Source of the DNA: Spirosoma aureum | Lineage (GTDB): Bacteria > Bacteroidota > Bacteroidia > Cytophagales > Spirosomataceae | Direction of reading: 5' to 3' | DNA length: 64,000 bases | Assembly: GCF_011604685.1 (NCBI RefSeq) | Contig: NZ_CP050063.1 | Span: 507,001-571,000 of the forward strand | Part shown: piece after piece, positions 53,224-61,498 of the stretch | How positions within the stretch are numbered: position 1 is the first letter of the stretch | Layout of the letters: the number at the start of each line of letters is the position of its first letter | Position numbers and translations under genes: made by a program | The notes under the pieces: model-generated | What the model was told of the DNA's origin: nothing | Database searches by the model: none | Seen by the model: only the letters and a program-made list of their open reading frames with translations

Positions 53224-54417
53224 ATGGATGCCCGTTCGTATCGATATCACCTTCCTCCAAAAGCAATAAAGTCCGATTGCCCTGCCTGTGGACCCAGGCA
53301 TCGTCGGACGCTAAGCCGTTATGTCGATCGGTTAACCGGTGAACCCTTGCCCGATATCTATGGACGATGCGATCGGGAAACCAACTGTGGTTATCATTTG
53401 AACCCCTACCACAAAGAAGCTTCCGGGCTGTCCTATTTTGAGCAGATGAAGGCCCGGAATAGCCTTAGCCCGATACCAAAAATTTGGTTTAAGCAGGCGG
53501 CTAAAAAGAAGTTTGAGGGCGGATCGAAGCAGCATATTGTTACCTGGCTTATTCAGCAACAGGGAGCTACCCTTGACCAGGCCGAACGAGTGGCGGCCTT
53601 CCTGTTCGATCTGCCCGAAACACGGCCGGTATCGCAGGTAACTTCTCAAAATCAACTCTGTACCATTCCTGAAGAGGTATTGGAGCAATCATTAACGAAG
53701 TACGAACGGAATCAGTTTGCCTGGCTCTTACGTCGTCATTTTGGAGATCAGGTAGCCGATGATTTACTAAAACGGTTCCAGATTGGTACGTCGTCCCGTT
53801 GGCCGGGGGCCTGTGTGTTCTGGTTCATCGATGAGCTAAACCGCATACGCGGTGGTCAGATCAAGCTCTTTGATGAAACGTTTCATACCGTCAAATACAT
53901 CATCAAAGAGGGCGAAAAACGCAGCCGAACCAGCTGGGTTCATTCGGCCTATGCCCGACGCTGCGATCAGCAGAACCGGCCTTACCCAGCCTGGCTGACG
54001 GCTTATCTGGATGAACGGAACCAGGTTCAGAAGTCGCCCTGCCTGTTTGGCTTACCGCAACTGCTGACAGCACCCCTTCATCAGCCGGTAGCGATTGTCG
54101 AAGCACCAAAAACGGCTGTAATCTGTACACCCTATTTCCCCGGCTTTGTCTGGCTGGCTGTTGGAGCGTTATCCTATCTAAATGCAGAGCGGCTGGCACC
54201 CTTACGCGGCCGAAAAATAGAGTTATTTCCTGACCTCTCGCCAGACGGGAGTGCCTTTGAGCGTTGGAACCGGGTTGCGGGTGAACTCCTGGCTCAGGGC
54301 TTTCACATTACCGTATCCACCTATCTGGAGGACAATGCCACTGATGATGAAAAAATGGCTGGTGCTGACCTGGCGGATTTCCTGCTCGAACCGTGGCAGG
54401 GTGGTACCCCTAACTAA
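53224..54417 (+). CDS. DUF6371-type primase-like protein
   Basis: About 397 residues from MDARSYRYHLPP; an ATG six codons upstream also fits. An N-terminal zinc-ribbon shows CPACGPRHRRT and, about 30 residues on, CDRETNCGYH, as in CHC2-type primase fingers. The C-terminal half has a Toprim-like part: VAIVEAPKTA with a conserved Glu, then ELFPDLSPDGSAFERW. Proteins of this type (PG0870-like) are common in Bacteroidota, often on conjugative elements or plasmids. No relaxase, integrase or other transfer gene was seen nearby, so this is an isolated copy. A role in replication priming is inferred from the fold only. Confidence 0.82.
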   Translation: MDARSYRYHLPPKAIKSDCPACGPRHRRTLSRYVDRLTGEPLPDIYGRCDRETNCGYHLNPYHKEASGLSYFEQMKARNSLSPIPKIWFKQAAKKKFEGGSKQHIVTWLIQQQGATLDQAERVAAFLFDLPETRPVSQVTSQNQLCTIPEEVLEQSLTKYERNQFAWLLRRHFGDQVADDLLKRFQIGTSSRWPGACVFWFIDELNRIRGGQIKLFDETFHTVKYIIKEGEKRSRTSWVHSAYARRCDQQNRPYPAWLTAYLDERNQVQKSPCLFGLPQLLTAPLHQPVAIVEAPKTAVICTPYFPGFVWLAVGALSYLNAERLAPLRGRKIELFPDLSPDGSAFERWNRVAGELLAQGFHITVSTYLEDNATDDEKMAGADLADFLLEPWQGGTPN

Positions 54418-54438
54418 AGCCTAGTTGCAGAACTAAAA

Positions 54439-54469
54439 ATCCCTGTCCAGCCAGTAGCCGAACAGGGAT
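54439..54469 (+). terminator. Terminator of the DUF6371 gene
   Basis: ATCCCTGT (54439-54446) pairs with ACAGGGAT (54462-54469), 21 bp after the stop, with an A-run before it. Confidence 0.6.
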
Positions 54470-54604
54470 GAGAAAAGTTTTCATGATTTATATCCAACTC
54501 TATAGAATAGGCAATAATTATGCCACAATAATAGGCATAACTCGCTCATTGCCAAATAAAAATATCAATTTTAATTAATGATGTCACAAAGACTCAGGCT
54601 CATT

Positions 54605-54654
54605 TTTCCAGAGTTATCCACATAAAGCGAGTAGACTGTGGATAACTCTGGAAA
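54605..54654. promoter_or_regulatory. Inverted pair of perfect DnaA boxes within an 18-bp inverted repeat
   Basis: Arms 54605-54622 and 54637-54654 are perfectly complementary with a 14-base spacer. Each arm holds a consensus DnaA box TTATCCACA, at 54614-54622 on the plus strand and 54637-54645 on the minus strand. An AT-rich stretch lies just upstream (54490-54595). The arrangement could bind DnaA, as an origin part, a DnaA-titration site, or a plasmid-derived remnant. Confidence 0.65.
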
Positions 54655-54789
54655 GTGCTATAAGAAGGCACTAGCTGAAGCAGATAAGGTATGCTGTCAA
54701 CCTATAAAACTATTATAGTTGATTATTGCCATTTGTTACGAGGTGGGACAAACGTAAAACAAGGGGAAGCCACAACCGTTCCTGAACAA

Positions 54790-55281
54790 CTATATTGGAT
54801 CTTTTTGATATTTATACATAATTGCCCCCTGTAGGGCTAATTGTAATTTTCTGGCAAGATCGTCCATATACAAAAAGCCCATTCGCTGTAGAGATGCATG
54901 GCCTTTAGTGTAAGAAATGAGAACGCTTTTTTCTGAAACTGATTCGTTTCCTTCGTAACTAGTATCCAGCATCCGACCGGTCAGTTTTACAATTCCTGTA
55001 TTAACCGACAACTGCCCTTTAAATACATATCCTTTGCCAGCCAGTGTTGAATTGCTCTCCGAACGCATTAACAAAACATCCCCGTCGGCGGTAAAGGAAA
55101 TATGCTGTGACCGCAGCACTTCAGTGATGCTTTGGTAGGCATCCTTATCCGCCAGATTCGTAGATAAGACAATTGTATTGGCCCCTTTAAAAGGTCCTGA
55201 CTGTGCCCATGAGCCGATCGAAATGGAGCAAACCAATAAAGCAAGCCAGTAGCTTGATCGTAAATAGAAGAAGTGTTTCAT
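54790..55281 (-). CDS. Exported hypothetical protein, 163 residues
   Basis: The signal peptide (MKHFFYLRSSYWLALLVC) ends SIGSWAQS. The mature part has about 135 residues: GANTIVLSTNLADKDAYQSI, then LRSQHISFTADGDVLLM and GKGYVFKGQLSVNTGIVKL. This alternation of a helix and strands looks like a small periplasmic alpha/beta domain. No motif is recognised. It lies 55 bp downstream of the LytTR gene on the same strand, so both may be one operon and the regulator may control it. Confidence 0.75.
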   Translation of the reverse strand: MKHFFYLRSSYWLALLVCSISIGSWAQSGPFKGANTIVLSTNLADKDAYQSITEVLRSQHISFTADGDVLLMRSESNSTLAGKGYVFKGQLSVNTGIVKLTGRMLDTSYEGNESVSEKSVLISYTKGHASLQRMGFLYMDDLARKLQLALQGAIMYKYQKDPI

Positions 55282-55336
55282 AGAGTTGGGTTAATTGGAT
55301 TAAAAGGTTACTCGTTGAAGGATTTGGTAATTAAAA

Positions 55337-55726
55337 TCAAGCCAATCGGGCAAACGATGCCGCACTTTCCTTCTGGTTTTGAAGCTGCGCCAGTTTCGCT
55401 CGAATGCCCTGCACCCGTCGACGGGCAACCATTACGGGCGCTTCATTGGCTAACATAAATTCCAATGACCGACCATCGAGTCTTTCTATTGACATAATAT
55501 GACGATGATTGATCAAGGTGGATTTATTGGCTCTTAGAAAGCTGGGTAATTGCTTTTCAAACAGCTTCAGCGTCCAGCTGGAAACAATGGGATACTTTTC
55601 TCCAAGGCGATAGATTAAGGTATAGTTACCATAACCTTTGCAATGCGTTATAAGTCCAATAGGGATTGGCTTAACGACTCCCGGAATTTTAATTGTCTGA
55701 TCGGTTTGGTGTGCTGGCTTATTCAT
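55337..55726 (-). CDS. Stand-alone LytTR DNA-binding protein
   Basis: A 129-residue protein made of the LytTR domain only. Key parts are IGLITHCKGYGNYTLIY (DNA-contact strand), VSSWTLKLFEKQLPSFLRAN and the diagnostic TLINHRHIMSIER. LytTR proteins bind direct repeats in promoters and normally follow a receiver domain; none is present here, so this is a single-domain regulator. The downstream exported-protein gene follows by 55 bp. Activity may be set by a partner protein or by level alone. Confidence 0.9.
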   Translation of the reverse strand: MNKPAHQTDQTIKIPGVVKPIPIGLITHCKGYGNYTLIYRLGEKYPIVSSWTLKLFEKQLPSFLRANKSTLINHRHIMSIERLDGRSLEFMLANEAPVMVARRRVQGIRAKLAQLQNQKESAASFARLA

Positions 55727-55869
55727 GGATGGTAGTGAATGATAGGAAATTGAGTACTATTAACTAATAATAAGATTCACGCTTGTGGGAAACGCATGGA
55801 GAATAAGCTGCTCATGGACAAGCCTATTGCCAACGTTCATGCTAACTTATTGACCAGTAATTGTATCGA

Positions 55870-56076
55870 TTACTGAGCAAGTCTTTTTTTGAAAAAGTCA
55901 AATCCAGCGTAGGTGTAAACTAAGACAGCGCTTGTTTTCAGCAGTGCTTCAATGTGCTCGGACGTGTATAATGTTGTATTGCAATAGCTTACGAGTTTCG
56001 CTAGTGCTGAAAAGTACCCAAACAGACATATGGTGAAGCTTATAGCTACACCCACAATAAGCAGTCTCTGTCGCAT
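55870..56076 (-). CDS. Two-helix small membrane protein, 68 residues
   Basis: Two hydrophobic segments (LLIVGVAISFTICLFGYFS; ALLKTSAVLVYTYAGFDFF) and basic ends (MRQR; KKRLAQ) suggest an inner-membrane hairpin with both ends inside. The loop has two polar segments (SYCNTTLYTSEHIE). No family known. It lies 143 bp upstream of the LytTR gene on the same strand. Confidence 0.6.
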   Translation of the reverse strand: MRQRLLIVGVAISFTICLFGYFSALAKLVSYCNTTLYTSEHIEALLKTSAVLVYTYAGFDFFKKRLAQ

Positions 56077-56802
56077 AAAACAGTTAATAGTTGAGGCTTA
56101 ACTCGTTTCTCTATGAGTAGAGAAGGTAGGCTGGATAAAATTTGATACACAAAATGTTTGCCAGTGGTTTTTACTCAAGTGTGCCTGTCTCCGCCAATTC
56201 CATTTACAAACACATGGAAAATGTTGCGAAAAGCCAATCCAGCCCCATTAATTAGTACGTATATAGTATAAAATCCATGTTTTATCCATGGTTTATATGT
56301 ATCGGTGACGGATTGTATATTTGGGATCTGAGGAGTATTTTCTACACTGACGAAGAAATGTATCTACATACTAAAAATGTATAATTATTTAATTAGTCTA
56401 AATTAACGGGTAGTCCTATACGTTTTTGATTAAAATAGCTATTTTCATTCAGCAAATCCAGAAAATCATTGACCTATACGATAGCTAATCTTTTACCTGT
56501 TAATGGCTTTTTTGACCACAAGTACAAGGCCTAATCTGTTTTTACTGGTGCTGATTAGGCCCCTTAATGCCAGGCCCTAAAATCACGTTACGACTCGAGC
56601 CGGAAAATTCAAAAGGCCCAGACGTCAATAGGGTTTGATTTGTATATATATTTGATAATTAACGGCTTGCATTAATTTTAGTTTACCCATAAGATATTTA
56701 TGTGCCACAACACATAGGTATATACGCTTATAGCCAAAGTAGTTAAATCGACACGAGCTGTATGGGCTGTCAACTAGTGTGAAGTGTAGTCAATTCAGTG
56801 TT
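56077..56802. other. 726-bp gap
   Basis: AT-rich with no convincing gene. It holds one hairpin at 56528-56561 (GGCCTAATC pairing with GATTAGGCC). The rest shows no repeat or motif I could name. Confidence 0.45.
56528..56561. terminator. Hairpin, possible terminator
   Basis: GGCCTAATC (56528-56536) pairs with GATTAGGCC (56553-56561). No gene ends close by on either strand, so it may belong to an unseen transcript. Confidence 0.4.
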
Positions 56803-57431
56803 TTATCTCTTTTTAGCTAATTGCGTGACCAACTGTTTTAGTTGGCGGATCTCCGCCTGCTGCTGTTGAGTGATTTTTTCAATCGAATGCTATATAAAGT
56901 CAATTCTTCTACTTTTTCTAATAACGTGGCTGCATCTTACCGACGTCGACGCCCTGCTTAAAGGCTTGTTCGGCCGATGGAACTCCGGGCAAGTGCTTGT
57001 GCCGGTGAATAGAGTGTGCGACTTCATTTAACGACTTTGACTTTTAATCGGCAGCAAAGACTTTATCCGACCTGTCGGCCTCGGTCTTTACGGAGAACCG
57101 CCCGGCCTGAGGCAATATAATCTGTCCTGTTAACAGTTAAGACCTTCTCGGTTGTCGTTAATTGAATTGGGCTGTCGGTGGTCATTCGGCTTAAACGTAC
57201 GCCTGATTCATGGTTCGTTCCACTATTCACCTCCAGACGAGTAGTTGGCGAAGATGCTACCGTAAAGGTGTTACATGAAGTGTTGACAGAATGTGTGAAG
57301 AAAGATAAGCTAACCGCAAAATAGTTAACCGTACCGCTTCTGCCAAGTAGTGGTATCTTAATTGACCGATAGATTATAATTATAAAAAAAGTGGTTACAA
57401 TCGATGAGGGAACTTGACTGATTTTTCGCAA
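56803..57431 (-). pseudogene. Decayed TMF-type repeat protein, C-terminal part
   Basis: The minus strand carries a broken copy of the 50909 gene's C-terminus. TTRLEVNSGTNHESGVRLSR and PIQLTTTEKVLTVN match the neck and following segment of the intact protein. After about 57130 the frame shifts to IILPQAGRFSVKTEA. It then meets a TAA after KVFAAD (about 57043), continues as KSLNEVAHSIHRHKHLPGVP, shifts again after VGKMQ, and ends in LLEKVEELTLYSI and KQLVTQLAKKR with TAA at 56803. The repeat region is missing. This is a clear pseudogene of an adhesin paralogue. Confidence 0.85.
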
Positions 57432-57450
57432 ACTTGCTCTTTTAGAGCGC

Positions 57451-58977
57451 TTAACGAAGCAGACTAATTGATCCTTGTTTTTGCCCGGGTTTCACAACAT
57501 GATGCTGGCTCAATTGGTATTGAATTCGCCACGTATATACCCCTATCTGGCAAACGGCACCGTTGAAGTAACCATCCCACTGAAAAGGTGCCTGGCTGGT
57601 TGTATAAATTAGCTCACCCCACCGATTAAAGATAGAGAGCGAGTTGATCGTAATATCGCCACAACTATACGCTAAAAAAACATCGTTCAATCCGTCTCCA
57701 TTGGGTGTAAACAAATCAGGTGTGTATAAAACACAGTCGCAGGCACCGTAGGAGATCTCGATAGAGTCTGTAACCGTCGCACATTCATTCTGAACGGTTG
57801 CGAAAAAGACTCCAGAGCTATTTACGGTCCTTTCCGGCGTTAGAAATTGGTCTTTCCAGGCAAATTGACCGTTAACGGCAATGGGTTTAATTGTGAACTG
57901 CTGAGCGCCACATAGCTCTTTGTCTGCTCCTAAATCTAGCTGTGGTGGCTCAATGTAGCGAACCCGGATGCTATCCGTAACGATGCAGTTCGCCTGTGTG
58001 ACCCGAACACTATACTGGCCAGCCTGCGTAACCAGAAATGTATTTTGCGAAGACCCATCCTGCCAGTAATCCCTGGAAGCTAAATGCGGGGGGACTTTCA
58101 GCGTAAGCGTTTGGCCATTGCATAGGGTAGTATCGGGGCCCAGATCAAAATCAAGAGCATAGTCAATCGAAATTGTATCGTGCAGAATTTTACAGGCGGT
58201 CGTTACTTTAACGAAGTAGGTTCCTGGCTTTTTTACCAGCAGTGTAGGCTGGGTGCTGCCGTCATTCCAAAGATAATCGGTAGCACCGGGCGTTTGCGCA
58301 TTAAGCCGATAGGTACTGTTTTTACCGCATAAAGTTGTATCCCTGCCTAAATCAAGCTTGATCGGTACAAGTAGAATATCATCAACGAAAAGGTAATAAA
58401 AGCCTAATAAAGGCGGTTCTTTGTAGAAGCTTCCAATGGTTGCATATTGTTCTCCTCCTCGCGCGCTGATAGTGCCTGATACTTGCTGCCACTTCAAGGC
58501 TGGGGTGCTGGTTGTGAGATGACTATCAATAAATTGCGGATTGACGCTGAGTAAATCGGTTGTTGCCGTTTGAATAGGCTGAGCAGAAAAATAAGCGCCG
58601 AGCGTCTGGGTAAGAAACTTACTCGGTGTTTCCAGGGCAATGTACATCTCAAAGTAATAACACTCATTGGCTATTAATGGCTTCAGGAGAGGTACCGACA
58701 TGTATTCAGACCAGCCCCGATCTAAAAACAGATGCCCTAATCCTTTTCCTGTATGAGGTGGCAAGGCCATCTGTCCAGTCTGAAAACACTCATGATAAAA
58801 ATCAGGGGTTGCTCTGGTAGGATTATACCAGGGTATTGCTTCGGAAAGAAGGTTGTCCTGGCGAGGGCAGTTTCTATAGCTTTCAAAACTTCCATTTGGA
58901 ATAAGATTTTGCCCCATAGCACTTATAGTGATAAGTGCTATGGAAAAGACCAACATCCAAACAGGTTTTCCTTTCAT
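57451..58977 (-). CDS. Secreted protein with CHU_C (T9SS type B) tail
   Basis: A 508-residue exported protein, signal ending ISAMGQ. The N-terminal domain (LIPNGSFESYRNCPRQDN to about 205) is a galactose-binding-like beta sandwich. Three PKD/Ig-like units follow, each with DLGRDTTLCG or a close variant (DLGPDTTLCNG, DLGADKELCG). The C-terminus is the gliding-motility-type sorting domain: YTPDLFTPNGDGLNDVF, SLSIFNRWGELIY, WDGYFNGA and YTWRIQY. Type B tails direct export by T9SS, often with retention on the surface. Ligand unknown. It lies 20 bp downstream... of no gene on its own strand and precedes the TMF pseudogene. Confidence 0.9.
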   Translation of the reverse strand: MKGKPVWMLVFSIALITISAMGQNLIPNGSFESYRNCPRQDNLLSEAIPWYNPTRATPDFYHECFQTGQMALPPHTGKGLGHLFLDRGWSEYMSVPLLKPLIANECYYFEMYIALETPSKFLTQTLGAYFSAQPIQTATTDLLSVNPQFIDSHLTTSTPALKWQQVSGTISARGGEQYATIGSFYKEPPLLGFYYLFVDDILLVPIKLDLGRDTTLCGKNSTYRLNAQTPGATDYLWNDGSTQPTLLVKKPGTYFVKVTTACKILHDTISIDYALDFDLGPDTTLCNGQTLTLKVPPHLASRDYWQDGSSQNTFLVTQAGQYSVRVTQANCIVTDSIRVRYIEPPQLDLGADKELCGAQQFTIKPIAVNGQFAWKDQFLTPERTVNSSGVFFATVQNECATVTDSIEISYGACDCVLYTPDLFTPNGDGLNDVFLAYSCGDITINSLSIFNRWGELIYTTSQAPFQWDGYFNGAVCQIGVYTWRIQYQLSQHHVVKPGQKQGSISLLR

Positions 58978-59434
58978 ATCTTTTGTAAACTATACCTGGG
59001 CCTGAATGGGTATCTTTAAATGGTTGAATTAATTATAGCTAAAGTACAGAATTTAACTCAATACGGGTATTGCCCAGAAATGGTTGCTTATACTTAGTTA
59101 CGCTGGGTCTCCTTGTTGACATTGAAGGGACATAGCCTATCTATCAACTTGATATATAGCTTAATAAAACTACCGATTAATAAATTTAAATACTTGATTC
59201 TTAATTTTTTTAAAAACTGATTTTTATTCTTTCTGGAAACATAAAAGTACTTTGCTAATACTTTATGATACTTTATTAATAAATAGTTAAAACAATAATC
59301 GTATATAATGTACTTACAATAGGTGTATAAACACATTTTGATGTGTAACCACCATTTGACTTAATAAATCCAGGTTATATTTGTTATCGTAAACTATACG
59401 TACCCATACTTGAAAAGTTATTTACGCACTTCTT
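58978..59434. other. 457-bp divergent intergenic region
   Basis: Very AT-rich between 59140 and 59340. The open frame on the minus strand there is Lys/Tyr/Ile-rich and looks like a by-product of AT content. The promoter for the sigma factor is at 59355-59383. Confidence 0.5.
59355..59383 (+). promoter_or_regulatory. Bacteroidota-type promoter of the sigma-factor gene
   Basis: TTTG at 59355-59358 and TATATTTG at 59376-59383 match the -33/-7 consensus with 17 bp between. The start codon lies 51 bp downstream of the -7 box. Confidence 0.6.
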
Positions 59435-59986
59435 ATGAGAAAGGCTAAACTAGCCGATGAGCAACTGGTAAAACATTACCAGGATACCAGTTCAGATGAT
59501 TCCTTTGAGATGCTTTATAGTCGATACGTCGGCAAAGTCTATCAAAAATGCCTGTCTATTACTAAAGATTCCGAATCGGCCCAGGACTACACACAGGACA
59601 TTTTCATCAAAGTATTTAATAAGCTAGATACCTTTCAGAACCGGTCGACATTTTCGACCTGGCTATATTCGGTTTCGCACCATTATTGCCTGGATCAGCT
59701 CCGCTTAAATAAGCGACTCAGCACCGAAACATTATCGGATGATGTTATTAATGGTGTATCGGAACCTGACTCTCCCGAATCAGTAGATAATCAACTCCAA
59801 TTGCTGGAAGGGGTAATGAGTGAATTATCAGCTGAGGAAGTGAAATTACTGCGTCTGAAACATGAGCAGGGATTATCCATTAAAGAGATAAGTCATCAAT
59901 ATAACATTTCGGAGAGTGCCGTGAAGATGCGCTTAAAACGCACACGAGATAGGCTACAGGAGTTGTACCTGCGTTATTATTCGTAA
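59435..59986 (+). CDS. Sigma-70 family (ECF-type) sigma factor
   Basis: A 183-residue sigma factor with region 2 (SFEMLYSRYVGKVYQKCLS; SAQDYTQDIFIKVFNKL; STWLYSVSHHYCLDQLR) and region 4 (LSAEEVKLLRLKHEQGLSIK; YNISESAVKMRLKRTRDRL). No anti-sigma gene follows; the next genes run on the other strand. It is therefore either controlled by a distant anti-sigma or by its own level. A strong hairpin follows about 105 bp downstream. Regulon unknown. Confidence 0.9.
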   Translation: MRKAKLADEQLVKHYQDTSSDDSFEMLYSRYVGKVYQKCLSITKDSESAQDYTQDIFIKVFNKLDTFQNRSTFSTWLYSVSHHYCLDQLRLNKRLSTETLSDDVINGVSEPDSPESVDNQLQLLEGVMSELSAEEVKLLRLKHEQGLSIKEISHQYNISESAVKMRLKRTRDRLQELYLRYYS

Positions 59987-60344
59987 ATGAAATATGGCCA
60001 TACTAAAGGTTCTACAGGATGGCCTCTAAGCTATTGATCTGTGGTGGTACACCTCGGAGCGAAAGTCCTACAATATAGATAATTCGCAAAAAACGTCAGC
60101 TCTAGCAAAGCTGACGTTTCCTATAACCTTTATGAGAAGAAACCTACAGGCTTCCGAAATAAAGAAGCTGTAAACCAGCCTGATGTTGCATGGCAGCCAT
60201 GCATTTAGTACCAGCGGACAGGTTTGGGGATAAACGGTAATAAGTTTGAACAAAATTGGGTTCGTTACTGGCTGAATAAAGTGGATTCCTGTACACAAAA
60301 TTTTTCAAAAGCGGTTCAGTTTCCGGTCATGAAAAGCCGGTAGT
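59987..60344. other. 358-bp gap with one strong hairpin
   Basis: No gene of coding character. It holds the hairpin at 60091-60119. The minus-strand frame of 76 codons at 60068-60298 shows no protein-like features. Confidence 0.45.
60091..60119. terminator. Bidirectional terminator
   Basis: AAACGTCAGCT (60091-60101) pairs perfectly with AGCTGACGTTT (60109-60119). An A-run before it and TTT after it suit both the sigma gene and the minus-strand denD operon. Confidence 0.75.
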
Positions 60345-60425
60345 TTATTGCCGACGGATTACCGGAAAAATAAGGACAAAAGCGGCAATGGTTAGCCCAA
60401 TAATGGGAACAGAAAGATTGGACAT
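60345..60425 (-). CDS. Possible 26-residue membrane peptide behind denD
   Basis: The frame starts at ATG 60423-60425, three bases after the denD stop, and ends at TAA 60345. It codes one membrane helix (VPIIGLTIAAFVLIFPVI) with RRQ at the end. The tight spacing suggests translation coupled to denD. It may be a real small membrane protein or the relic of the first helix of a transporter gene. Confidence 0.35.
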   Translation of the reverse strand: MSNLSVPIIGLTIAAFVLIFPVIRRQ

Positions 60426-60428
60426 TAG

Positions 60429-61376
60429 CTACGCATTGTTCTGAGCGATGAATTGAGTGATAAACTGATCAAAATGGCTGTCTATCGCGAACCCAAGCTC
60501 CAGCGCCCTGGTATTGTCCATTACCGTAGGCCAGCTGAGTACGATTGCATTGATAGCCGGATCAGGCTTGAATTGGACCCTGGCCAGCGTTTCTTTATCC
60601 GTAACGCGCTCAAGCGATTCCAGCATCTGTTGTACGGTTACACTAATTCCCGGCAGGTTTACCGTGCGCCATCCTCCAAAAACGGCCCCATCCAGAGATG
60701 CTCCTTTGATAATATTCTGAATGATCGTATCAGGACTCGACACTAAAACAGGAAGCTCAGGCGCTACGGGACAAATAGCCTCTTCGCCGTTAATGGGCTC
60801 CCGAATGATGCTGCTGACAAACGAGGAAGCTGCCAGATTAGGCCGGCCGGGCCGAACGCAAATGGTTGGTAAACGCAATACCCGCCCGTCCACAAAGTTT
60901 TTACGGGTATAGTCATTAATCAGCAGTTCCCCAATGGCCTTTTGGGCGCCATAAGACGAATGAGGGGTCACCACGGTTGCTTCATTGACGATAGCTGGCA
61001 ACGAACCCCCATATACGGCAAGGGAACTGGCAAACACAAACCGAATACCCTGACGTTGATGACGGCATGCCTCCAGGAGCTGCCGGGTAATATCGAGATT
61101 TACTTTCCAGCCCAGATCGAAGTCTTTTTCTGCATGACTGCTTACCACGGCAGCAAGATGGAAAATGATTCCGGTTTTAGCTGTGATCAGGTTTTGGGCT
61201 TCATCGCCTTCCGAAAGGTCGGCTTGTTGACAAGTGATCCTGGTGTCATTGCCAGGATTAGCTGGCATCACTATATCGACCAGAAGTAACTCATCAAAGA
61301 TGAATGAACTGTTTAAGAGTGCTTTCGCCAGTCGTTGGCCCAGAAAGCCTGCTCCACCCGTTATAATTAGTTGCAT
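60429..61376 (-). CDS. denD: NAD-dependent epimerase/dehydratase, D-erythronate dehydrogenase-like
   Basis: A 315-residue short-chain dehydrogenase with NAD-binding GGAGFLGQRL at the N-terminus, FHLAAVVSSHAEKDF, Ser in FASSLAVYGG and the YGAQKAIGE catalytic Tyr-Lys pair. The downstream PTICVRPGRPNLAASSFVSS segment is usual in D-erythronate dehydrogenases, which form 2-oxo-erythronate from D-erythronate with NAD. The divergent neighbour is a four-carbon acid sugar kinase, the known partner of this enzyme type, which supports the call. Isomerase and aldolase steps of the pathway are not in the window. Confidence 0.85.
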   Translation of the reverse strand: MQLIITGGAGFLGQRLAKALLNSSFIFDELLLVDIVMPANPGNDTRITCQQADLSEGDEAQNLITAKTGIIFHLAAVVSSHAEKDFDLGWKVNLDITRQLLEACRHQRQGIRFVFASSLAVYGGSLPAIVNEATVVTPHSSYGAQKAIGELLINDYTRKNFVDGRVLRLPTICVRPGRPNLAASSFVSSIIREPINGEEAICPVAPELPVLVSSPDTIIQNIIKGASLDGAVFGGWRTVNLPGISVTVQQMLESLERVTDKETLARVQFKPDPAINAIVLSWPTVMDNTRALELGFAIDSHFDQFITQFIAQNNA

Positions 61377-61498
61377 AGATTTAAATCCATAGAAAGTAGG
61401 TTTAACCGAAAACCTCCTATTAATTACTGTAAAATCCGAAATTCAACGCGTCTTTTTCAGCTGCTTTCAGACGCAAGGAATGCATAAAAGCTCGAAAA

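Larger units (their letters stand above)
54418..54789. other. 372-bp gap with hairpin and DnaA boxes
   Basis: It contains a small hairpin (54439-54469), an AT-rich stretch with a 7-bp inverted repeat (54518-54540), and the inverted DnaA-box pair at 54605-54654. No gene was found. Confidence 0.5.

Noticed and set aside
59094..59336. 80-codon minus-strand frame rich in Lys, Tyr and Ile
   Set aside because: The composition follows from the very AT-rich DNA; no domain, signal peptide or neighbour supports it.
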